Below are positions 55,099 through 64,000 of a stretch of DNA of 64,000 nucleotides, one piece after another. This stretch comes from Thozetella sp. PMI_491 (Eukaryota > Ascomycota > Sordariomycetes > Chaetosphaeriales > Chaetosphaeriaceae): assembly GCA_021432635.1 (NCBI GenBank), contig MU270064.1, positions 70,537 to 134,536 on the forward strand, read 5' to 3'. Position 1 is the first letter of the stretch. Each line of letters opens with the position of its first letter. Under the pieces are notes generated by a model. That model worked only from the letters and a program-made list of their open reading frames with translations, was not told where the DNA came from and did no database searches. The translations under genes and the position numbers were made by a program.

Positions 55099-56729
55099 TT
55101 ACTGATTATTTCCATTATTTCCGCTATTCGATAGCGCATATTTCATCAATGGTGATTCTTGAAGCTTCTCCCAGTCCGTAACCATCATCCCGTTTGTGAG
55201 GCTTTCCATCACCACCTCTGTGCCACGTTTCCAGGCTGTTTCTTCATAGCGCTTTATTGCTTCCTTGATAACCTCTATCGTCTCCGGCCCTTCCGCGTCG
55301 ATCTCCTTCATAAAATCGACGACATCCAAGATAGCATTGTTCATGCCTTGCCCGCGTTCTGTTGTATATTATTAGCATATTCCTGGCCAAAAAGCAGTAT
55401 TTCGAAAGAAAACCAACCTCGATGACACTTACGTGGGACGAGCGCATGCATCGCATCCCCGAGTAGAGTTACCCTGCCCCTCGCGGGATGCCCTGGCCAA
55501 GGTTCTGTAGGCCAGTAATATACGGGCGTTGCCCAAGCGTGTTCGTCCCTCAACAGCGCCTCAGTCATAGTTTTCCACGGCTCTGCGTATCCAGCACAGC
55601 AAGCCTTCATCTGACACAAGAGCTCATTGCCAGTAGCAGAGGAGTCTGGCCCGTCGCCGGTACGGTAGCATACAATGAAACTAAATAGCCAATCTTCCTT
55701 TTTAGGCTTCCCGTAGGCATCATGAACTATAGCAGTCAGAACCCAAAAAGAAAATGGCGCATGAAAGCCGACCTCTTTGTCAATCGCTAGAAAACAAAAG
55801 TGACGTACCGCTCAACCAGGCGAATCGATTGTCAGGACTGTATGCAATGGCGGTCCGATCGGTCAGAGCAAGCAGTTGCTCAGTTTGAGCAGGAGGTAGG
55901 CGGCAGTGCGCACATGCCATCGAGATTGGTGCTGTGAGAGCATGGGCTTTCTCCTCACCCACAAGATAGCTGCGTACGGATGAGTGAGTACCATCAGTAG
56001 CTAAGATGAACGATGCGGAATGGGTAGTCCCGTCTGCAAAGATTGCCTTGACTGTTCCGGAGGCCGGCTCCTGTTGGACGCCGATGAGGCGTTTGTTGTA
56101 CTGGGGTACACCGAGAGAAAATCAGACGCAGGCTCCGAGACAAGTATTCTACCGATGATTTGGGGTTGGCACACCTGAATGTCAAGACCCTCATCGAGAA
56201 CACGACAGAACTCGCGCTTTCGAAGACGTAAACTGTTCGGGATTGGGAGCGCCGCGAGTAAAGCGCCCGTATCCGAGCGATAGGCCATGATCTTGCTGTC
56301 AGGCGAAGGGCGGATATGATCTGTTTGCGCAGTGAGGATTTTCTCCGTGTCGATGTGCGGAGGCAAGAGTGCGGGGAGTAGATCCTGCAATAGCTTACGT
56401 TAGCCTCGTGAGTGATGTGAAGCTCGCGATAGTGGGCAGTTCGACTTCCGCACCGCAGCCCAGTAGACGCCGTAATCCCAATCTCGAGGGCGCGCGTCAA
56501 GCGACTTGTCTTTCTCAAATAGCACCGGTTTGATCCCACGCTACAGAGATGATGGCTGATTAGCACCACTCTCAACCTATCACCACGTACGAGTCGGCAA
56601 ACCTTCTTCAGAGCATGGGCCAAAAGTCTTCCGGTTCCGCCTAGAAATCATTAGAATTGTTCATTGGCCAGTGCTATTGGAGGATGACAAGCCTGCTCCG
56701 ATTATCATCATCGTGATTTCTTCAGTCAT
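55099..56729 (-). CDS. FAD-dependent monooxygenase (class A type)
   Basis: Seven exons (56729-56693, 56640-56603, 56540-56454, 56384-56175, 56100-55809, 55774-55433, 55358-55099) give 421 residues and the frame closes. FAD landmarks are MIIGAGGTGRLLAHALKK (GxGxxG at 11-16, built across intron 1), KPVLFEKDKS, a RPRDWDYGVYW block, LRKREFCRVLDEGLDIQ, FILATDGTHSSVR (the second FAD motif, here ATDGxxS) and RVTLLGDAMHALVPQRGQGMNNAILD (GD motif). Such enzymes hydroxylate or epoxidise aromatic and polyketide substrates using NAD(P)H. Oddities: intron 1 has a GC donor (CAG|GCTTGT), and the fifth intron would be only 34 nt (55775-55808), so that junction may hide a frameshift. It is divergent from the adenylation gene. 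Confidence 0.85.
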
Positions 56730-57568
56730 GGTATGGTTCTACAATCATGTGTGCAGGAAATGGCTGCCAAAAGTCGCGCACTCCTTCCGTTCGTTGATAA
56801 CTCTTGAATTTTACCCGGCATTTTGCCAAACGAACATGGGGATTCAGGTGGCTGGATGGCTGCAGACTTTCCCCAGTTCGTCAGCATGCGTGGCAGTCAG
56901 ATTGGCTACTTCGTTTGACCGGCATCTAGGTTTATCCAATGGTTACATAGCCTATCCAGAGGGGCGGTGCTATCCACCGAGGGTGCTGCTATACCAGTAG
57001 CCTCACGTAACAGATTTGTAGGCTTTCTTCTATACCATAGCGCCGAATGGGGTCATAAGAGAAGATTATGTGTAAGTGATGAAGGCGTTTATTTAGATGC
57101 GAACGTCGTTATGCTATCTATGAGAGGACGGGGCTCTACAGGTATGTACCTTAGGTTCTATATCTATAGTCTTCAGATGTCAACTATGATGCAGCACCAT
57201 ATCGATGGAGCACGTTCTCTTCGCGGTCCTTTAGCCCCCGCGGCGAATGTATAATCGGAATTGAACAACTATCAGTACTTTATTTGAGTTCCCAGTGGGG
57301 GAAAAAGAAATGAGAGAAGAAAGGGCGCAGCGCAGTTAGCTGCAAGTGCTCCACCGTCAGCTGATAAGCGTTTCCGTGGGTACTTTCGCTGACTTCTCCG
57401 CTTGTTGAATCCCCCCGCCTTATATATAAATACGTTCTGTCCAATTTGTAGAAACAAAGTTCGGTCCTATCTGCTCTTAAGATATATCAACACCACCTGT
57501 CTATCCTCTTTCCCTCTTACTGTGAATCGTTGTAGCTGCCCTGCTTCGACCGCTGTTCCAACCTCCCC
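56730..57568. promoter_or_regulatory. Divergent promoter, FAD monooxygenase and adenylation enzyme
   Basis: 839 bp between the two starts. A TATATATAAA box lies at 57421-57430, about 140 bp before the adenylation gene. The shared region suggests joint expression; no specific factor site is identified. Confidence 0.5.
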
Positions 57569-59252
57569 ATGACTCGAGTTTACCCGCCGTTTGCATACGG
57601 TAACCGGCTTTTGGTGGAAACTGCGCTCGACCTGGCAGATTCTAGCCCAGATCGAATCTACGCTACCATACCAAAATCCGACAATATCTCAGTGGACGGC
57701 TTCAGGGATATTAGTTTTCGAGACCTGAAGCATTTAATCACGTGGCTGGCAGGCTGGATCGAAACAGCCTGGGGCAAATCATCAGATCATGAAACGATCG
57801 TTTATCTGGGCGTACCCGATCTACGCCCCTCCCTCGTCTTCTTCGCTGCTGCAATGAGCGGCTACAAGGCAAGTCCGTATCGTGCTGGATTTCGGTAACT
57901 GCACTGACACGGCGCAGTACTTTCCTCCCTCGCCTAGGAACGCTGCGACAACCAACGCAAGCCTCCTCGAGCAAACAAAGTGCACTAAGATTATCTACGG
58001 GGTAGAGGTTAAGCCCTTGGCCGATCAACTATGCGAGTCGACTGGCGCATCTGTGCTACAAATACCACCATTAGATGATTTGATCGCCGCAGATCCACGA
58101 CAGTACTCCTACTCGAGGAAAAGTTTCGAGGAGGCCAAAAACGAGCCGATCCTTGTGCTGCACTCTTCTGGTTCGACAGGACTACCGAAGCCAATCGTCA
58201 TGACAAACGGTACTTTTGCGGTCCTCGATAACGAGAAGACACTGCCTGGCGTAGAAGGAAGGATTAGGCGGGATTACTCCATCTGGGACTTTGAAGGTGG
58301 GGGCAAATTCTTTACGCCGATGCCCTTTTTCCATCTATCGGGGTTCCTGACGCTTGTCGTCAACCCAGTCTTTGCAGAAGCCTCAACTCCAGTAATCGGT
58401 CCAGCCGATGTGCCACCAAACGGTGACTTGCTAAAGGAGGTCTTGAGGCAGCAAAATATCAGGGCGATGTACATTCTTCCTTTCATGGCTGAGCAACTGT
58501 TGGCGGAGCCCGGTGGCCTCGATTACTTTAGAGGCGTTGACTTTGTGTGTTATACTGGGAGCCCGTTTTCACCAAGCGCTGGCCAACAACTAGCTCAAGT
58601 GACAGACCTTGTTACACTCTACGGCTCGACAGAAGCTTTCCAAACTCCACAGCTGGTGCCAGCCAAAGAGGACTGGGCGTACATGGAATGGAACCCGCAC
58701 TTTAAGCATGAGATGCAACTTGCCGAAGATGGGTTATACGAAATGGTATTGTTCGCCGATGCATCTACGGAGAAACGCTCGGCTCTTAACCACAACTTCC
58801 CTGGCATATCGGAATGGCGGACACGCGACCTCTTCAAGGCGCACCCTTCCAAATCGAACCTGTGGCAGTACTATGGTAGACGAGACGACGTTATAGTTCT
58901 GTGGAATGGATACAAGTTTAACCCGATCCAGGCAGAATTGATTATCGGAGCTTGCAAGTTGATTAGTGGCGTTCTGATCACAGGTACAGGGCGGCCAGAG
59001 CTTGCGCTGATTATTGAAGCAAACGCCAAGAATGTCGGTGACAATGAAGCACTCATCCACGAAGTGTGGCCACTTGTCGAGCAAACAAATGCCTCTAACC
59101 CGGAACACAACCGTATCACTCGGTCGATGATACTTGTCGTCCCGAATGCAACATTCGTTCGTGCCGGTAAGGGAACAGTTGTTAGGAAGCTTTCAGAGCA
59201 GAAACTACAGACGCAGATAAGCAAACTATACGCAACAAGCAAGGAGAGATGA
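57569..59252 (+). CDS. Stand-alone NRPS-like adenylation enzyme
   Basis: Two exons (57569-57868, 57918-59252) give 544 residues and the frame closes across a GC-AG intron (AAG|GCAAGT...GCGCAG). Adenylate-forming motifs are LVLHSSGSTGLPKP (A3, 178-191), TPMPFFHLSG (A4), LYGSTEAFQTP (A5, about 335-340), WRTRDLFK (A7), YYGRRDDVIVLWNGYKFNP (A8) and FVRAGKGTVVRK with the catalytic Lys (about 518). The N-terminus (PPFAYGNRLLVETALDLADSSPDRIYATIP) is that of fungal A-T-reductase (NRPS-like/LYS2-like) proteins. The chain stops just after A10, so no thiolation or reductase domain follows and none is seen in the next 1.7 kb. It should activate an acid as an acyl-AMP; the acceptor could be CoA, a separate carrier or an amine. 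Confidence 0.88.
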
Positions 59253-60979
59253 CCTTGCAACCCCCCAAGCCGCTTCCTTCCGTCGTTCCCTTTGGATAAA
59301 GTTGCTTGGAACGGGGACTTAGCGCCACGGATACCAGGCATTGAGGCAATAAATTAGGCCTGGTCTCTTGATGATAGCAGAATCTTTCGACATCTATTAC
59401 CTATTGCTCTTAGCAGAGGTCGTCTATGGTGTGATGAAACAATGAGCTTTGAGATGGGAGCCGTCTTGCTAGGCAACGAGGAGGTCTTAATCAGGGTCTC
59501 CTCATCGGTGTAAGATTTCTCCTCCATTGTCTACCCATTTCCGCCCACGGCCCATCGGAAACATCGTATGACATACAGGTCATATTTCCAATGGTCCCTT
59601 TGCTGGATGACCAGGTTCACCACTGGCTTGCAGGCTTCGGCCCGTAGTTACAACTTTAGCCGTACATGGCTGGCAGTGCCTCTGACCTCCCTAACCCTCT
59701 GAAGCAAAAAGTAACTGCTCAAGAATTCAAGTCGTTTGCGAATTAACGTAGATTACTCTTTCTCAACAGACATGGATCAGTATTTAGCGTTATAAAGAGG
59801 ATGCGGTTTCCAACCTGCGTAGCAACCTCGGAGCTACCGCAATGGTTCCGTGTACACTAGTTCGCAGGCCTTCGTTCCCAGCCACCCACTTCACCGGGCG
59901 CGCCTCTTAGTCAATTGCTTAACAGCATACACACGGGTCTCGTTACAATTATGACCAGGGTATACATCTATGTTTTTATAGAGTTTATCGTATTGATAGT
60001 GTTCAATCTAGCAACGTGAGTAGTGGAGCAGGAAAAATAGCAAAGCGTCTCTAGCTCAATACTGTACAGGCAATTGAAGTAAAGCAGCATGCGTGCTGCT
60101 ATTTGAACCATTTTGGGAGCGCTAAAAAGTAGAAATCAACTTCCCAATTCCCCTTCAGCTTGCCCAAGGAGTTAGGGAGATGGAGGGGAGGCACAGGATG
60201 GAGGATAGCTGCAATTCGCGTCATCCCGTTACTTGTCCCACTACCCCGCTGTAGCGAAACCAAGGTTTCTTATTCTGCAAATACTTGCACGTTAATCTGT
60301 ACTGATAGCTGACATGCTTCGCCCCGCCTGTGTGAATGGAGAAGCACAGGCAAGCTATGATGGCGGTGCAAGGGCTCGCTCGTGGGTGGTTCGTAGAGGA
60401 AACTAGGCCAAAAATAGGGCGCAATTAGGCCTGCCGATTCCCACGGCTCCTTCCCGTCTGGTGCGCCAAGCTCATGGTTGCAATTTGTGCCTTGCAGTCA
60501 GAGTAGGGTGGCGTGATAGCCACCTACCACAGGGGCGATAGTATCCCTCGCCATCAGCTGCCAAGCACGTGCCAAGGATCCTGCCTTGCTCACTGACCCA
60601 CTCTCCTCCCCAGGACTACCAGGCACCACGGATATTGGAGGGCATCGTAATCGGTGCTCACTTCCACTACTGGTGCGCCCAGGCGCTCGTCATTACGAGA
60701 TTGGCAGTTGGAGTCCGTCGACGCTGGACAATGGTTCACAAGCCAAGCTCCCCAAGATAACCACCCTGGGCATTTAGTCCCATGTATGATGGCAGGGATT
60801 GCCGGCAATAGCGATAGAGGAAGGCAATCGAAGGCAATCTTATCATGTGCAGGAGGGGTTTATAAAGCCCATAGCGAGCGATCACCCCCTCACCTAGCCC
60901 GACGGCCCGGCTCGACTTGCTCTTGAGGTACCGAGCATCACTCGCCTAACTTGTGAAGTTTTGCAATCTACCTGTCAAA
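59253..60979. other. Gene-poor stretch with subtilase promoter
   Basis: 1.7 kb without a recognisable coding region. No carrier or reductase domain remnant of the upstream adenylation gene is visible. TATAAAG at 60861-60867 lies about 119 bp before the subtilase ATG. Confidence 0.45.
60861..60867 (+). promoter_or_regulatory. TATA box candidate of the subtilase gene
   Basis: TATAAAG, about 119 bp upstream of the ATG at 60980, in an otherwise GC-balanced region. Confidence 0.4.
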
Positions 60980-63913
60980 ATGCAATTGCCGTCGATCCTT
61001 CTCACTATCTGCCTGGCTAGCGGTAGCCTTGCTCAGCATCGCCCGCTCTTGCGCCGAGGCGATGGCGCCGCGTTGGCCGGAGAAGGGGCTTCGGCTTCGA
61101 AGTACATTGTGGAGTTCACCGAGGTATTATGATGCCGTGTCTCACTGCGCGATTGTCTCATTGATCTGTGACCACTGACCTTGAGCGGACCTAGGGTGTG
61201 GATCCCACGGCCGCCCTGGATTCGCTGACTTCGACCTCCGGCGCTAAAGTGCTAAAGGTGTTCAACAGCAACGTCTTCCGCGGTGCTGCTCTCGAAACAG
61301 TGGAGGACAATGTCGACACACTGTTGTCACTCCAGCCTGTCTTTCAGGCATGGCCGTCTCGCCAAATAAGGCTAGCCCCCGTGGATCATCTTGCCATTCT
61401 CGATGCCAATACCACAGTGGCAGGCACTCCTGACATCCACTTCATGACTGGAGTGGATAAGCTTCACGAGCAGGGAATTCTTGGCAAAGGCGCTATTGTC
61501 GCTGTTGTCGACACCGGCACTGCCTACAGGCATCCTACGGTATGTTTACCCCGCGCCCGTGGCCTAGTGCTCCTTTTTGTGTTCGACGTACTGACTTACC
61601 ATTAGCTCGGTGGTGGCTTTGGCCCTGGCTTCAAGGTTGCCGGTGGCTATGACCTTGTCGGAAATAAATTTTACCCCGATTCCGGACCCAAAGCCCCCGA
61701 TAGCGACCCTGATGACCAGCAAGGCCACGGAACGCATGTTGCTGGCATCATTGCCGGAAAAGGCGACCAGTACGCACCTGCCTCGGATCAATAAGACGGT
61801 CCCTGATTTCTGAAGCTGACTTCTCAGATTTATTGGCGTCGCGCCAGAGGCTACACTTCTCTCGTATAAGGTCTTCTCCCAGGCCGAGACCATCGATGAG
61901 GAGACCCTGATCGAGGCTTTCCTCATGGCTTATGAAGGCGGCGCCGATATCATTACTGCCTCTATTGGCGGCTCGTTTGGCTGGACTAACAGTCCCTGGG
62001 CATTGGTGGCATCGAGGCTCGTAGACCTCGGTGTCGTCGTAACTATTTCCGCCGGTAACAGCGGAGCCCAGGGCGCCTTCGTTGGTAGTAGTGGCTCAAG
62101 TGGCGCTAATGTGCTCTCGATTGCCTCCATTAACGCCGAAATTATCTATTCTACTATGTTTGAGGCTTCTGTCGAGCTAATCGGCAACACCAGCACCAGC
62201 CATGTCCAGTACATGTCTGCCGATATCTGGGCCAACGGCCCGGCCATGGGCTTGCCTGTTGTACCTTTGACCCTAGACATTAACATCCCCAACGATGCTT
62301 GCAGCGAGCTGCCCTCTACCACTCCTGACTTCACTGACAAAATTGCTCTTGTTCGCCGCGGCAGCTGCAACTTCTCTGTCAAGCAGGCTAACCTTGCTAA
62401 ATTTGGCGCCAAGTACATTCTCTTCTACAACGGCCACTCGTCGCCGATGACCTCGCCTGGCGCGACTGACCCCGAACTCAGTCTCACCGCCATGGTGAGC
62501 TCCGAGACCGGCGAGAATTGGATCGCCCTTTACCAGTCAGCCGCCACCATCACGATTGTCAAAGACGTTGGCGCCGCTGTAGTTGGCGTCCCCGATGAAG
62601 AATTTGGCGGACTTGCTAGCGATTTCACCTCAACTGGCCCTACAAATGACTTATTTATAAAGCCCGATGTTGCCGCGCCCGGCGGTTCCATCTTCTCTAC
62701 CTATCTCCAGGGCAGCTATGCCGTCTTGAGCGGAACCTCAATGGCATGTCCCTACGTTGCAGGCGTCGCCGCTCTTTACATCGGCAAGTACGGTGGCCGT
62801 AAGGTCCATGGTGATGGGTTTGCAAAGACCTTGGCCGCCCGTATCAGGACCTCCGGTGAAGATGTGCCATGGGACGAGAGCATCCGAACCGGCGGCATCC
62901 CGGACGCCATATCGTCTGTTGCTCAAGTTGGCACTGGGCTTATCAATGCGACTAAAGTGCTTACTTATGACACTCAACTATCCTTCGTCAAGTTCCACCT
63001 CAACGATACTCACCACTTTAGCCGATATCATAGTGTCGGTGTTACTAATACTGGCTCATCGCCGGTGACTTACTCATTTGAGTTGCAAGATGTCGCTGGT
63101 TTCAATGCGGTCCTGACAGACCCTGCCGCCCAGCTTACTCCACGTATGGGGTTGCGAGAAGAGGCTCTCGCCGAGCCTCAGAAGTGGGTGCCCAAAGTTT
63201 CTCTTCCAAGCAGTTTTACCCTCGCTCCTGGTCAGAGCAAGACAGCCAAGATCTCGTTTGAGCCGCTCGAGGGACTGGACGGCTCCCGCTTGCCTATTTA
63301 TAGCGGTAAGGTTCTTGTTAAAGGAAGCAACGGCGAGACGTTAGCCATTCCTTATCTCGGCCTCGGTGCCGACCTCCACAACGATATTGGCGATGTTTTC
63401 CAATACTCATTTGGTGCTCCCACACTAACATCGACTACCGCCGATACTCCCATCTCGGAAAAAGCCACCTTCACATTCAACTTAGATGCCGCCTCGCAGG
63501 ACTTCCCTCACCTCTGGACTTTTTTGAAGTATGGTACAACCGAGCTGAGGTGGGATATCTTCGAGGAACACTGGGTTGAGCGTGACTGGAAATATCCGCC
63601 TGTGGTTGGCAAGGCAGGCTATGTTGGATCTGCGACCGCTTGGGCTGGCGACACTACAAACAACCTCATCTTCGACCCGACTACTATGGACCCTAACTTC
63701 CTATTCGCCTTTCCCCAACTGAGCCTGCCCCGTGACTATGCCTCAGGCGTAGGTTACAACTTCTGGTTCCTTGGAAAGCTTGCCAACGGCACTGACCTTG
63801 CCCCTGGCAAGTACAAGTTCCGAGTTGCTGCCCTAGTGCCATTTGGAACACCCGAGAACTCGAACAACTGGGACGTGTTTGGAACACCTTTGTTTGAAGT
63901 GCTTAAAAACTAG
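60980..63913 (+). CDS. Secreted subtilisin-like protease (Vpr-like, S8) with PA domain
   Basis: Four exons (60980-61123, 61195-61539, 61606-61769, 61828-63913) give 912 residues and the frame closes; introns are 58-71 nt. A signal peptide (MQLPSILLTICLASGSLAQ) and propeptide (SKYIVEFTEG...) precede the catalytic domain. The triad is VAVVDTG (D154), GHGTHVAGI (H204) and SGTSMACPYVAGV (S522), with the oxyanion Asn in ISAGNSG. A protease-associated (PA) domain is inserted at about PDFTDKIALVRRGSCNFSVKQANLAKFGAKYILFYNG. Fn3-like C-terminal domains follow, as in minor extracellular protease Vpr and C5a-peptidase-type fungal subtilases. Function: extracellular protein degradation. Complete; ends 88 bp before the window edge. 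Confidence 0.94.
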
Positions 63914-64000
63914 CGCAATATGATGTCCAGTCAAATACAACGTGTTAAATATAATTTTGGCTAGGTTATACCGTTGTTAATTCTTGAGTAAACATATGTT

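Noticed and set aside
59253-60979. Carrier (T) or reductase domain downstream of the adenylation gene
   Set aside because: No LGGxSL-type carrier motif or GxxGFLG reductase motif is visible in any frame.

Overview
The window is nuclear DNA of a filamentous ascomycete (Pezizomycotina, most likely a Sordariomycete). The evidence is short GT-AG introns (mostly 50-140 nt) with CTAAC/CTGAC-type branch sites, a Zn2Cys6 regulator, a HET-domain protein, an asco-type laccase ending in DSGI, a Cip1-like secreted protein, and many serine/threonine-rich cell-surface proteins. Genes lie on both strands with 0.4-2.6 kb between them. I see no operons, CRISPR arrays, complete transposons, rRNA or convincing tRNA genes. 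Exon models were built by hand; where I say the frame closes, the exon lengths add up to a whole number of codons.

Layout. 0.3-9.2 kb: a GPI-type surface protein, a membrane-anchored pepsin-like protein without its first catalytic Asp, a frame-broken nucleoside-hydrolase-like gene, and a Cip1 homologue. 10-15.4 kb: a dead aldehyde dehydrogenase, an uncertain small secreted protein and a dead membrane-protein gene. 15.8-20.9 kb: a multipass membrane protein, a HET-domain protein and a GT61 glycosyltransferase relic. 23-33.4 kb: laccase, RNA lariat debranching enzyme (DBR1), a small membrane protein, a two-RRM RNA-binding protein and a 703-aa multipass membrane protein. 34.7-39.2 kb: a fasciclin-domain surface protein with a 45-bp coding minisatellite, then a single-pass surface protein. 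39.5-47.4 kb: GMC oxidoreductase divergent from a Zn2Cys6 regulator, a secreted beta-propeller protein and a YtcJ-type amidohydrolase. 48-53 kb: an MFS transporter relic, a DEAD-box helicase and an internally deleted NCS1 transporter. 53.6-59.3 kb: an NTF2-like protein, a FAD monooxygenase and a stand-alone NRPS-like adenylation enzyme. 61-63.9 kb: a secreted Vpr-like subtilase with a PA domain.

How the parts fit together. Housekeeping RNA genes (DBR1, the RRM protein, the DEAD-box helicase) are interspersed with secreted or environment-facing genes. Both the RRM gene and the helicase carry a telomere-like CCCTAA repeat just upstream. The accessory stretches hold several pseudogenes in different states of decay (ALDH, membrane protein, GT61, siderophore-type MFS, NCS1, possibly the nucleoside hydrolase), so the region is losing accessory genes. 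The best candidate for an undescribed system is the 53.6-59.3 kb trio: a small NTF2-fold enzyme, a FAD monooxygenase and an adenylation-only enzyme, the last two sharing a divergent promoter. This could be a minimal acid-activating tailoring cluster, but that is inference from gene content only.
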